DNA of 64,000 bases from Sunxiuqinia sp963677175 (GTDB taxonomy: Bacteria; Bacteroidota; Bacteroidia; Bacteroidales; Prolixibacteraceae): NCBI GenBank assembly GCA_963677175.2, contig CAXXES010000004.1, positions 1,736,001 to 1,800,000 on the forward strand, in the 5' to 3' direction. The position numbers were made by a program, and so were the translations under genes. Positions within the stretch are counted from its first letter, which is position 1. Every line of letters begins with the position of its first letter. The notes under the pieces are model-generated. The model was not told where the DNA came from and ran no database searches. It worked only from the letters and a program-made list of their open reading frames with translations. This document shows, one piece after another, positions 35,650 to 43,850 of the stretch.

Positions 35650-36422
35650 TCGGGAAAGCCAAAAGCATATCGCATATTGCCAATGCGGTCAATTACGCGA
35701 GGAACAAGATCAAGGCAGAAGAGATCTGCCGCAATCGGCTTGTTGGTGAAACCGGGACTGAAATCGCCAAAGAGTTCCGGGTATTCCAGAACCTGAATGC
35801 CCGGTGTCAGCGGAATTCATTTTCGTTTGTCCTTAGTCCAACGATTGAGGACGGGACCAGGCTTACGAAGTCAGATTTTATAAAGATATCGGCCCAGTTT
35901 TTAAGCCAGATGAATCTCGCGGATCACCAGAGTATTTCGTTTCTGCATAAAGACAGAAACCATACGCATCTTCACATCTTTGTGAACCGGATCAATACGG
36001 AAGGGAAGGCCCGAAAGGACAACTACATTGGGAAAAAGGCCCAACGTGTTGCCGAACGGATCGCACGGGAAATGCACCTGACAACGGCCCGGGAAGTACA
36101 GTTGGCAAAAGAAAACAGGTTGCGACAGGTCATCGTACAGGCCCATGACAAGATCTTACCGTTGAAGCCGGGTGACATTTTTGAATACGCCCGGCTAATG
36201 GAGCAGGAAGGTGTGACAACTCACCTGAAACAGGCATCAAACGGCAAAGTGGTAGGGATTAAATTTCAGGTAGGAAAAGAATCCATCAAAGCCAGCTCGG
36301 TCCACCGCGCATTGAGCGCCGCCAATTTGCAGAAGTTAATCCTGCAAAATCTAAGAATTACTAAATCGCAAAAGAGAAAGCAGCAAAACATACCCGACAA
36401 AAAAAGAGGATTCAGGTTATGA
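35646..36422 (+). CDS. Relaxase/mobilization nuclease
   Basis: Nicks the transfer origin and pilots the DNA strand. The 258-residue protein has the relaxase (PF03432-type) His triad in HKDRNHTHLHIFVNRI near residues 100-115; an upstream Tyr in NAVNYARNKI is the candidate nicking residue. The C-terminal part is basic and helical. It is shorter than large plasmid relaxases but normal for Bacteroidetes mobilizable elements. It overlaps both neighbours by 4 bp. Confidence 0.9.
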   Translation: MIGKAKSISHIANAVNYARNKIKAEEICRNRLVGETGTEIAKEFRVFQNLNARCQRNSFSFVLSPTIEDGTRLTKSDFIKISAQFLSQMNLADHQSISFLHKDRNHTHLHIFVNRINTEGKARKDNYIGKKAQRVAERIAREMHLTTAREVQLAKENRLRQVIVQAHDKILPLKPGDIFEYARLMEQEGVTTHLKQASNGKVVGIKFQVGKESIKASSVHRALSAANLQKLILQNLRITKSQKRKQQNIPDKKRGFRL

Positions 36423-36715
36423 GAAAAAATTTATCACAACAAAAGTTACTGGATGTCTTAACTGAAGAAATCGAAATTCTTCAACGAACCAGCCAAAATA
36501 TCAAAGAGGTTGCCCCTGAAATTGCCAGGCAACTCGAGGAATTGAAGAACACCAAATTAAAGGCTGATCTGGATACCAACAGGTTGAAGCAGATACTGAA
36601 AGATCATGAAGATGCTTTACAAAAGAAAGCGGTGATGCCAAGGTGGTTCCTGGTTTTGGTGTGGGTGGTGATTGTGTTTTTGTTGGCGGAGGTGGTGTGG
36701 TTGTTAGTTGTATAG
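36419..36715 (+). CDS. Small coiled-coil membrane protein linked to relaxase
   Basis: A 98-residue protein: an N-terminal helical, probably coiled-coil stretch (about 5-70) and one C-terminal membrane helix (WFLVLVWVVIVFLLAEVVWLL). Its start overlaps the relaxase stop by 4 bp. Similar small proteins often follow relaxase genes in Bacteroidetes; function unknown, perhaps tethering the relaxosome to the membrane. Confidence 0.7.
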   Translation: MRKNLSQQKLLDVLTEEIEILQRTSQNIKEVAPEIARQLEELKNTKLKADLDTNRLKQILKDHEDALQKKAVMPRWFLVLVWVVIVFLLAEVVWLLVV

Positions 36716-36721
36716 GATTTG

Positions 36722-36742
36722 CATGCCTTCATAGCAGGCATG
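36722..36742 (+). terminator. Hairpin after the mobilization operon
   Basis: CATGCCT and AGGCATG form a 7-bp stem with a TCATAGC loop, 4 bp after the last mobilization gene. There is no T-run, so a role as terminator is only tentative. Confidence 0.35.
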
Positions 36743-36858
36743 ATTAAACGTAATAGATGATTAGTATTTCTCATTCTGTATCACGTAGGTCAGGATAAAG
36801 CTGACTTTTTAACTTCAAAACATGAATTTCTTTGAGCAATTCATTTTATTTGTAATGC

Positions 36859-37758
36859 ATGAGAAACCAAATAGTGATATCAAATCCAGGCAATGACGAA
36901 ATGGGTGCTTCTTTCCGTTCGCTTCTTGAAGCGTTAGAGCAAATCGGAGAAGTTCATCCAGAGGATGAGTTGTTGATTGATTTACATCGGCTCTCTTTCG
37001 TCCACCCATTCTTAATTTTGCCCATCTGTTCTTTTATCTCAAAGTTACGGCAGAATAATGTCACTGTAGGAATTAGATATGGTGCCGCTACGAGAAGTTA
37101 TTTGGAAACGGTATTATTTCCAGAAGGATTTGATGCTATGAATACAAGTGACTGGGACCGTCAGTTATCTAATTTCCAAAACAAAACATATCTTCCGATT
37201 TGCCAGATTCCTGCAGCAAGGGGCACGATCACGATCAGAGAACAGCTATTGGCTACTTTTGAGAACATCCTGCTTCATCAGCTAAAACTATCAGGGCAAA
37301 TGATTTCTGTCGTGAAGTATCTGATCAGTGAAGCGATGGATAATATAGTGGAGCATGCAAACGTCAGTAATGGTTGGATTATGGTACAGAACTATCCGAA
37401 CAAAGGTTTTTTGGATATCTGCATCCTGGATACCGGACTTGGGTTATTGGGATCATACAAAGCTTTTGATGTAGCAGGTATAAACACTGACATTGATGCT
37501 TTGGAGCAGGCCATCAATGGTAATAGCACGAAACAAATTACCGAAACCCGTGGATACGGTATTGATACTTCGCGCAGAATGTTGGTGGATGGATTAAAAG
37601 GAAAATATTTTCTTTTTTCCGGATCAGCATTTTACATCTACACGAATGAGCTTGAACAAATTACCCCATTGAACCGTAATGTAAAATGGACAGGAACCAT
37701 GCTGGCATTGCGTGTTCCTAATTCAGTACCAGTCGGTTTTGATTATACTGCGTATTGA
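36859..37758 (+). CDS. STAS-like plus GHKL ATPase domain protein
   Basis: A 299-residue cytosolic protein. The N-terminal 100 residues resemble a STAS-like fold (DELLIDLHRLSFVHPFLILPI). The C-terminal part is a GHKL ATPase: the N-box SEAMDNIVEHA near 155, the G1 box ILDTGLGLLG near 190 and the glycine lid ETRGYGIDTSRRML near 230. This resembles anti-sigma kinases and related switches. The STAS-like gene at 40240 is the likely partner, and the pair is now separated by an IS91-type element. Role unknown. Confidence 0.8.
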   Translation: MRNQIVISNPGNDEMGASFRSLLEALEQIGEVHPEDELLIDLHRLSFVHPFLILPICSFISKLRQNNVTVGIRYGAATRSYLETVLFPEGFDAMNTSDWDRQLSNFQNKTYLPICQIPAARGTITIREQLLATFENILLHQLKLSGQMISVVKYLISEAMDNIVEHANVSNGWIMVQNYPNKGFLDICILDTGLGLLGSYKAFDVAGINTDIDALEQAINGNSTKQITETRGYGIDTSRRMLVDGLKGKYFLFSGSAFYIYTNELEQITPLNRNVKWTGTMLALRVPNSVPVGFDYTAY

Positions 37759-37913
37759 ACTAAATCCGCCTCTGGCGGACAGCCGGAACCAAAGTTATTG
37801 ATTATTGGTAAATTGGGGCCATGTTTCACATTTAAATATCAACATCATGAAAAAAAAGAAATGAACCTACGTTAGTTGAGAAAGCTATCCAAACCATTGA
37901 TGGGTTTGAGAAA

Positions 37914-38750
37914 GTGTACAAACTGTTGCATCAGCAGGTTATCCTCCGCGGACAAAGCCGCAGTACCCTGGAAAATTACATCCGGCGTATTGCACAAATC
38001 TCGCTTCATTTTGGGCGTTTGCCTGAGCAGGTTTCCGACGATGAGATTAACGAATACCTTTCTTCGCTGGCCCTTTCAGCCAAGTCCCCTTCACGCAGTA
38101 ATTTTAAACATGCCGTTTATGGTTTGCGGTACTATTTCCGGCTGCTTGGCAACAACAAACGGGCCATCTCCCTGCCCTCGCTGAAAGGGGACACCCGCCT
38201 GCCGGTGATCCTGAACCGTTCGGAACTGCGGGAACTGTTCAGTGCGCCAACACTTCTGAAGCACCGAATCGTGCTCACGCTGATTTATTCTGCCGGGCTG
38301 CGGGGCCAAGAAGTAATCAACCTGAAACTGTCGGACATCGACTTTGAACGCAAAACCATCCACATCCGGCAAAGCAAGTACAAGAAGGACCGGATCGTCC
38401 CGCTTTCCCGGTACATGGACCAGGGGTTAAAAAAGTACATCGCAGCGGAAAATCCGCACGTGTGGCTGTTTAACGGGAAAGAACCCGATGGCCGTTACAG
38501 TGTGCGCGGCCTTTCGTGGGTGATGCGCGAAACGCTGAAAAAGACTTCAATCAAAAAACAGGTCAACCTGCACGCGCTGCGGCACACCTACGCCACCCAT
38601 TTGCTGGAGGAAGGACTGAACATTGTGACCTTGAAAGACCTGTTGGGGCACTCCGAAATCGCCACGACCATGATTTACCTGCACCTGGCCCAATGTCCTT
38701 GGATTAAGCCGCACAGCCCGCTGGACACCCTGTACGGTAAAAAGAAATGA
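37914..38750 (+). CDS. Tyrosine recombinase of the IS91-type element
   Basis: A 278-residue site-specific recombinase with an N-terminal SAM-like domain (about 1-90) and a catalytic domain: Arg in SAGLRGQEVINLKL, HALRHTYATHL, a His in LLGHSEIATT, and the Tyr in MIYLHL. The open frame reaches upstream only from a GTG at 37914. An ATG at 37847 followed by an A8 run (37850-37857) would add MKKK-NEPTLVEKAIQTI in the right frame if one A were removed. The start may therefore be damaged, or restored by slippage. Confidence 0.82.
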   Translation: MYKLLHQQVILRGQSRSTLENYIRRIAQISLHFGRLPEQVSDDEINEYLSSLALSAKSPSRSNFKHAVYGLRYYFRLLGNNKRAISLPSLKGDTRLPVILNRSELRELFSAPTLLKHRIVLTLIYSAGLRGQEVINLKLSDIDFERKTIHIRQSKYKKDRIVPLSRYMDQGLKKYIAAENPHVWLFNGKEPDGRYSVRGLSWVMRETLKKTSIKKQVNLHALRHTYATHLLEEGLNIVTLKDLLGHSEIATTMIYLHLAQCPWIKPHSPLDTLYGKKK

Positions 38751-39898
38751 GCCGGACCGGGTTTGAACTGGCGGGTGCAATCCAAAAGTTTGGCCGGCAG
38801 TTTACTGAAAAGTATCGCCCCAACGCTTATCATCAGCGTATACTGCATGCTTTATCGGTTTGCCGGACTTCGGCTTTGGGCGGCCATAAAGAAGCCTGCG
38901 ACTGCTGCGGGCAGATCCGTATCAGCTATAACAGTTGCCGCAACCGTCACTGTCCGAAGTGTCAAAGTTCAAAGCAGGCAGCCTGGGTGGAAGATTTGCT
39001 GGAAACGACCCTTCCGGTCAAGCATTACCATATTGTGTTTACCGTTCCGCACCAACTCAACACGATTTGTATGCAGGATAGCCAATGGTTTTACGGGCGG
39101 CTGTTTTCATCGGTGTGGGAAACCCTGCGGCAGTTTGGCTACACACGTTTTGGTGTCGAAACCGGGGCGGTGTGCGTACTTCACACCTGGGGGCAGAACC
39201 TGGGTTTTCACCCGCACATCCATTGCCTTGTTCCCGCAGCCGGAGAAACAGTTTCGGGGGCTATGAAACCCGTTGGCAGCAACGGGAAGTTTCTTTACCC
39301 TGTTAAACAGCTCAGCCTGGTTTTCCGGGCAAAGCTGATGGGAAACATCGAAAAGGAACTCAAAAAGAAGGGGCTATCAGAAAAGTACCGTCCATTGATC
39401 AAGGCTGCATGGAGCAAGCCCTGGTCGGTGCATTGTGAACCCTCGCTGGGCAAAGCCGAACAGGTGATCAAATACCTGGGGCAGTACACGCACCGGGTAG
39501 CCATCACCAACCAGCGAATCACTGCAATAAATGACAAGACCGTGACCTTTATGCACAAGGATTATGCAGACCGGGCCAAACAAAAGCCGGTAACACTCGA
39601 TGGTGTGGAGTTCCTGCGAAGGTTTTGTCAGCATATCCTCCCGCACCGCTTTGTCAAGATCCGCCGCTATGGCATATACAGCAGTCGGGCCAGGGCACTG
39701 CGCAACAAACAAAACCCAAAGATGCAGGTCAGCCTGAAGCCCAAAGAAAGTCCGCAGGAACGGCTTCTCCGGCTCACCGGTTTTGATGTGTACCGGTGTC
39801 CGTTCTGCAAACAAGGAACCATGTGCCGCATCGAAGAACTGCCACGGGTGCGCTCGCCATCAGACTTTTATGCCCAGAACACTGCCTGGCACTTGTAA
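38747..39898 (+). CDS. IS91 family transposase
   Basis: Rolling-circle transposase of 383 residues. An N-terminal zinc-binding region has CDCCGQIRISYNSCRNRHCPKC (about 45-67). The HUH motif is HPHIHCLVP near residue 152, and the conserved Tyr lies in YLGQYTHRVAI near 243. The C-terminus has another Cys pair, RCPFCKQGTMC near 345. It follows the recombinase with a 4-bp ATGA overlap, so the two are translated together. Confidence 0.92.
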   Translation: MSRTGFELAGAIQKFGRQFTEKYRPNAYHQRILHALSVCRTSALGGHKEACDCCGQIRISYNSCRNRHCPKCQSSKQAAWVEDLLETTLPVKHYHIVFTVPHQLNTICMQDSQWFYGRLFSSVWETLRQFGYTRFGVETGAVCVLHTWGQNLGFHPHIHCLVPAAGETVSGAMKPVGSNGKFLYPVKQLSLVFRAKLMGNIEKELKKKGLSEKYRPLIKAAWSKPWSVHCEPSLGKAEQVIKYLGQYTHRVAITNQRITAINDKTVTFMHKDYADRAKQKPVTLDGVEFLRRFCQHILPHRFVKIRRYGIYSSRARALRNKQNPKMQVSLKPKESPQERLLRLTGFDVYRCPFCKQGTMCRIEELPRVRSPSDFYAQNTAWHL

Positions 39899-40126
39899 GC
39901 CTCTGCCATCCCATATTGACCTGCCCTCGTTGGGCGGACGGGGAAGCTATTGCCCAAAACCGGCAATAATGATAAAAAAATGCCAACCAATGATCATGAA
40001 GCGGAAGAAGTCAACAAAAGCTGTCGTCAATCAGGTAGGATTTGCCCGGGATGAAGCCCACTGAATCTTAAAAAACTGATCGTGTCCAAGCCCAGGCAAG
40101 CATGATAAGTCCATAGAAAAACACCC

Positions 40127-40156
40127 GAGCCCCGGATTGTAGTTCAACCGGGGCTC
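40127..40156 (+). promoter_or_regulatory. Hairpin near the right end of the IS91-type element
   Basis: GAGCCCCGG and CCGGGGCTC form a perfect 9-bp stem with a 12-nt loop. No T-run follows. Position after the transposase suggests the terminal hairpin of the element, though it could be a transcript end. Confidence 0.45.
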
Positions 40157-40239
40157 AAAGCTGGGCACTACGTGCCGCTTAGAGCCCTATTTATTTTGAA
40201 TAGATTTTGCGATTTAATAAATAAACAATACTTTTGACC

Positions 40240-40584
40240 ATGATGAAACAAGTCATTAACATACAGGAATATTTGCCAACTACGATTACTTTCCGTGACG
40301 CGATAGAAGTGTTGAAAAGTCGTTTAGATGTCGTTGACTGTTCTTCGTTCGTTTTTAATTTCTCAGGAATTGATTTTGTTTCCCGCGCCTTCGCAGACGA
40401 ATTACTGCACTATATCAAGAACAATAATTTCTCAGTTGAATTTGAGAATACCAACAAAAATGTTGCTGAAATATTAAAGGCGGTGAATAAAAATCGAAGC
40501 AAAAGAAATAGTTCATTTCATAAAATTGCCGTAACGCAATTCAAGCGCAAGGAAGAACTGAATAATTTCTTATCCTTGATCTAA
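40240..40584 (+). CDS. STAS-like domain protein (DUF4325-like)
   Basis: A short cytosolic protein of about 114 residues. The core FNFSGIDFVSRAFADELLHYI near residues 45-65 is the signature of STAS-like DUF4325 proteins, which are usually encoded beside GHKL ATPases. I chose the ATG at 40240; a TTG at 40234 is also open. Removing the IS91-type element would place it about 100 bp after the GHKL gene. Together they resemble an anti-sigma/antagonist switch, but no sigma factor lies within the element. Confidence 0.78.
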   Translation: MMKQVINIQEYLPTTITFRDAIEVLKSRLDVVDCSSFVFNFSGIDFVSRAFADELLHYIKNNNFSVEFENTNKNVAEILKAVNKNRSKRNSSFHKIAVTQFKRKEELNNFLSLI

Positions 40585-40898
40585 TTCCCAAACCTTCCCC
40601 AAAGATTTCTTCATTTTCGAAAGACAAGCCTTCCGGGTTTTCAAAAGCTTCCGGCATAAAGCCATTCATTCCAAAACCGGAGGAGTTAATTTTTCCATAT
40701 CACAACCCAATTTCAAAAAGAACGAACCTACGCAAGCTACGGTTAAACCTTTTTGCAATCCCGCATTAACACCCCCAATTTTTCCATTCATTGTTTATTC
40801 CTTTTCCTTTTGAAAATCTTCCGAAAATGAAAAGGAGCGGTGTTTACAGGTTTGAGATTTCATGAGCGTGGCATATTGCTGAAAAACAGCGGAAAAGC
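40585..40898. other. Gap before the integrase
   Basis: No gene is supported. The sequence has CTTTTCCTTTTG and a partly inverse AAAATGAAAAGGAG around 40800-40840, perhaps a weak terminator for the integrase and STAS gene from opposite sides. Confidence 0.4.
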
Positions 40899-42107
40899 TT
40901 ACAATAATACTTCCATCGCTTCATCAATCAGGGAATTATCCAGTTCTTTTAGATAAGCTTGTGTTACTGCAATGTTTTGATGGCCCATCGACTCGCTGAT
41001 GATATCGGTCGAAATTCCTTTTTGTTTCAGACAATTGGCGTAGCTGTGACGCGCAACATAGCTTGATATCGGTTTATTAATTCCGCATACGGCGGCGACT
41101 TCTTTTAGTTCCTTGTTGTACAGTCTCAGTATTTTTTTCTTTCGGTTTTCCAATTGAGTTGGCGTTAATTTATCCCTAATTAAAATAGGAAATACGTATT
41201 TTGTATCGCGAGGCCTGTTCTTGTAGTAGTTTAGTATTTCCTGAACCGGCGGAAGAATCTTGATATGGAAGTTCGTTTTTGTTTTAGAGCGTATGTAATA
41301 GATTTTATCGTCCGAAATGTTATCCCAGGTCAATTTCATCATATCGGCGAAATTCATTCCCCTGGTAAAAAAACTAAAAACGAAATAATTCCGGGTGTTT
41401 ATCAGGTGTGGATGCTCACTCAAGTCCTGGCTAAATATTTTTTGAACATCTTCAAAGGTTAGCGCTCTTTTGATGCCTTTGCCTTTCAATTTCGAAATTC
41501 TGTAAACCGTGAACGGGTATGTTTCCTTTTTTATTAGTCCTTTTTTGATGGCGTTATTGAAAAGAGCCCTCAAAGTCCGCATGCGAACGCTGATTCCTCC
41601 ATCGGTCCCATTATTTGACCGGAGATGGATTTCATACTTTTCCAGGAAGGCGGGGGTGATTTCTTCAAAATACAAAGGCCTGTTTTTGTTGAACTTTTTA
41701 AGGGATGTTGAAGTATCCCGGTTCACCCTTGCGTTTCCGGTATTTCCGGATTTAATCATATCGCTGATGACTTCTTCCCAAAAATTGAAAATATTTTTGT
41801 AGGTTGGATTTGAATTGACCCGCATAGCATTTTCAATGTCAAAAAGACTGTAATATCCTTTTTGCTGCTCCAGTTCCGTTACAATTTCTATTGCCCGGTC
41901 TACAAATTTCAGGAGAAGTCTGTTCTTCTTTAAATAATCCGGAGAATGCTTATTAAACTTACCTTGTTTTCCATCCCATTCTTTTTCCAATGATGTATAG
42001 GGAGTGCGGAAAAATATTGACTTTCTGTCTTTGGTAATTCTCAGATAAACCGGATATTTACCGGAGGATAGCTTTTTCTTCTTTAAAACTGTCTTAAAAC
42101 TAATCAT
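40899..42107 (-). CDS. Tyrosine-type integrase of the tRNA-Pro element
   Basis: The integrase that most likely moved the 28.5-kb element. An N-terminal arm-binding domain (about 1-90) is followed by a core-binding domain and the catalytic domain: Arg in FFTRGMNFADMMKLTW, ARHSYANCL for the His-x-x-Arg region, His in SMGHQNIAVT, and Tyr in QAYLKEL. I chose the ATG at 42107 (MISFKTVLKKKK), where the arm domain begins; an ATG at 42161 adds a hydrophobic run overlapping the repeats. It lies 147 bp from the right attachment site and reads inward. About 402 residues. Confidence 0.93.
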   Translation of the reverse strand: MISFKTVLKKKKLSSGKYPVYLRITKDRKSIFFRTPYTSLEKEWDGKQGKFNKHSPDYLKKNRLLLKFVDRAIEIVTELEQQKGYYSLFDIENAMRVNSNPTYKNIFNFWEEVISDMIKSGNTGNARVNRDTSTSLKKFNKNRPLYFEEITPAFLEKYEIHLRSNNGTDGGISVRMRTLRALFNNAIKKGLIKKETYPFTVYRISKLKGKGIKRALTFEDVQKIFSQDLSEHPHLINTRNYFVFSFFTRGMNFADMMKLTWDNISDDKIYYIRSKTKTNFHIKILPPVQEILNYYKNRPRDTKYVFPILIRDKLTPTQLENRKKKILRLYNKELKEVAAVCGINKPISSYVARHSYANCLKQKGISTDIISESMGHQNIAVTQAYLKELDNSLIDEAMEVLL

Positions 42108-42121
42108 TTGGAATGAATTTT

Positions 42122-42142
42122 GGGTACAACATAGGTACAACA
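42122..42142 (+). repeat. Right tandem GGTACAACA integrase arm-type site
   Basis: Two GGTACAACA copies spaced 11 bp, matching 13807-13827 with one mismatch in the same orientation. It lies directly upstream of the integrase start, so binding there could also control the integrase gene. Confidence 0.6.
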
Positions 42143-42253
42143 AATGTACGAATAAAGACAAATATATGCCAATAGTTGATGAAAGTAATTTTATTAAAAG
42201 GTTGATATGCAGATAAATGAAAATAAATAAAATGTAATGAATATTTAATTTGT

Positions 42254-42300
42254 CTGCTTTGGGAGCAGGGGGTCCCAGGTTCGAATCCTGGTATCCCGAC
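42254..42300 (+). repeat. Right attachment site, displaced 3' half of tRNA-Pro
   Basis: Identical over 47 bp to the tRNA-Pro 3' half at 13708-13754. The bases to its left (TAATTTGT) do not continue as tRNA, so this is not a gene but the displaced original 3' end of tRNA-Pro. Confidence 0.95.
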
Positions 42301-42323
42301 TTTTTGGGAAATCAAACAACATC

Positions 42324-42359
42324 AAAAGCCCGCAAACACCAGTGTTTGCGGGCTTTTTT
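42324..42359 (+). terminator. Strong Rho-independent terminator, probably the original tRNA terminator
   Basis: AAAAGCCCGCAAACAC and GTGTTTGCGGGCTTTT form a long GC-rich stem, with T-run, 24 bp after the right att repeat. Before the insertion this would have ended the tRNA-Ser/Pro transcript. Confidence 0.85.
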
Positions 42360-42414
42360 GATTTTTTAACATATCATTTTAGACCATAGAAAACCAGTTC
42401 CCACGTGAACTATA

Positions 42415-42560
42415 AGGTGACCTAAACATTTCATTAACTTTAGGTCACTTTTGCTTCTGTATACCTAATATATACAGGCACTACAGAAGATTGTGGTATA
42501 GCTCCATTTGACATCTTTTGACAATAAATGGAACTTTTCAGGTGACCTGTTTCGTGACCT
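42415..42560. repeat. GTGACCT repeats upstream of the second integrase
   Basis: AGGTGACCT at 42415-42423, the near-inverse AGGTCAC at 42442-42448, and AGGTGACCT followed by CGTGACCT at 42540-42560. They lie between the terminator and the second integrase and mirror the layout of the GGTACAACA sites beside the first integrase. Likely arm-type sites of the second integrase. Confidence 0.5.
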
Positions 42561-42585
42561 TTAATTTGGTTTAATCTATTTTGAT

Positions 42586-43830
42586 ATGAAACGGAAAACA
42601 TTAACTGCCACATTCGGAGTCCATTTCGTCATTCGTAAAGAAAAGGCAAAAGATGGTAAAGCCCCTGTCTTTGCAAGGGTTACGGTGAATAACCAGCGTT
42701 GCGAAGTATCGATTAAAAAATCGGTACCGATTAAAGATTGGGACAGCAGAAAAGGAAGGGTCAAATCGTTGACGGACGAATATAAAAATCTGAATTCCTT
42801 TCTTGAGCAAGTACGGACTATTTTGGTTGAGCACTACCAGGATTTGGTTGTTGAAAACGAAGAAGTTACACCAGATGCTGTTAAAAGCCGGTTTTTAGGC
42901 CTGGAGGATTCGAAGTATTCGTTGCTGGAGTTGTTTGACTACCATGACAGCCACAACCAAAAAACGCTAAAGTGGGGAACGCTGAAGAACTACCGTACGA
43001 CAAAAAACTACATTGAACGGTTTCTTAAGTCTCACTCAAATAGAAAGGATATTCCGCTTAATCGGCTAAACTATCAATTTATCTGCGATTTTGAGAATTT
43101 TCTGAGGAACTATCAACCCTTAGATCATCATGCACCTTTGAGCAATAACGGGGTTATGAAGCATTTGGAAAGGCTCCGAAAACTGGCAAACTTAGCGGTT
43201 CGGATGGAGTGGATTAAGAAAAATCCATTTGCTGCCTATCGATTGAAATTCAAAAGAGTTCACCGGGATTGTCTGACTGAAAAGGAACTTGAACTCATTG
43301 AGAACAAGGATTTAAAAATTGAAAGGCTAAGATATGTCCGGGACCTGTTTGTTTTCAGTTGTTATACCGGAATTTCCTATGGCGATGTCATGCGCCTCGC
43401 CCCAAGCAATATACAACAAGGGATAGATGGCGATCTATGGATCTTTACCAAACGGGAAAAGACTGACAATCCGGTACCTGTCCCTTTATTGCCAAAAGCA
43501 GAAGAGATCATTGAGATTTACAGACAACATCCCAAATCGGTTTCGAGGGGATCTTTATTTCCTTTGATCTCCAATCAGAACCTGAATGCTTATTTAAAAG
43601 AAATAGCTGATGTTTGTGGAATCACAAAGAATCTGACATTTCATTTGGCCCGTCACACTTTTGCCACTACGGTAACCTTAAACAACGGCGTCCCCATTGA
43701 ATCAGTCAGCAAAATGTTGGGACATTCCAAACTGAGTACAACACAAATCTATTCGAAAGTGATGGAAGTGAAATTGAGTCATGATATGAATGGATTAAGA
43801 AAGGCACTGGCAAAAAGAAGCAATGGTTAG
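42586..43830 (+). CDS. Second tyrosine-type integrase
   Basis: A 414-residue integrase of the same broad family as the first but clearly a different protein. The arm-binding domain opens with TLTATFGVHFVIRKEKAKDGKAPVFARVTV, the catalytic Arg is in CYTGISYGDVMRLA or just before it, the His region is FHLARHTFATTV, and the late motif is LGHSKLSTTQIYSKV with the Tyr nucleophile. It reads away from the right att site toward the second PUL, which may mean that a second element starts here. Confidence 0.9.
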   Translation: MKRKTLTATFGVHFVIRKEKAKDGKAPVFARVTVNNQRCEVSIKKSVPIKDWDSRKGRVKSLTDEYKNLNSFLEQVRTILVEHYQDLVVENEEVTPDAVKSRFLGLEDSKYSLLELFDYHDSHNQKTLKWGTLKNYRTTKNYIERFLKSHSNRKDIPLNRLNYQFICDFENFLRNYQPLDHHAPLSNNGVMKHLERLRKLANLAVRMEWIKKNPFAAYRLKFKRVHRDCLTEKELELIENKDLKIERLRYVRDLFVFSCYTGISYGDVMRLAPSNIQQGIDGDLWIFTKREKTDNPVPVPLLPKAEEIIEIYRQHPKSVSRGSLFPLISNQNLNAYLKEIADVCGITKNLTFHLARHTFATTVTLNNGVPIESVSKMLGHSKLSTTQIYSKVMEVKLSHDMNGLRKALAKRSNG

Positions 43831-43850
43831 ATTTACTGACTGAATAACAG

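Larger units (their letters stand above)
37761..40190 (+). mobile_element. IS91-type element with integrase and transposase genes (approximate ends)
   Basis: The region holds a tyrosine recombinase overlapping an IS91-type HUH transposase by 4 bp, both on the plus strand, a known arrangement. A small inverted repeat CCGCC-TCT-GGCGG lies near 37768-37780 on the left, and a 9-bp-stem hairpin at 40127-40156 on the right. The exact ends are not determined because IS91 elements make no target duplication. GAAC at 37757-37760 resembles the family's tetranucleotide target. It splits the GHKL/STAS pair. Confidence 0.7.
13755..42300. mobile_element. Integrative mobilizable element carrying a polysaccharide utilization locus
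   Basis: The element is bounded by the 47-bp tRNA-Pro repeats. It has a tyrosine integrase just inside the right end and tandem GGTACAACA repeats just inside both ends. It carries HTH, primase-helicase, CHC2/TOPRIM primase, MobC-like and relaxase genes but no type IV secretion or coupling genes, so transfer would depend on a helper. The cargo is a LacI-controlled SusC/SusD locus with a GH28-like enzyme and a two-domain esterase, plus a GHKL/STAS gene pair. Two insertion sequences (30997-32428, and about 37761-40190) and several decayed genes lie inside. Size about 28.5 kb. Confidence 0.88.

Noticed and set aside
42254..42300. Second tRNA-Pro gene
   Set aside because: Only the 3' half is present; the 5' acceptor strand and D arm are missing.
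42100..42315. Minus-strand open frame over the right att repeat
   Set aside because: Same artefact from the tRNA-Pro fragment; no protein features.
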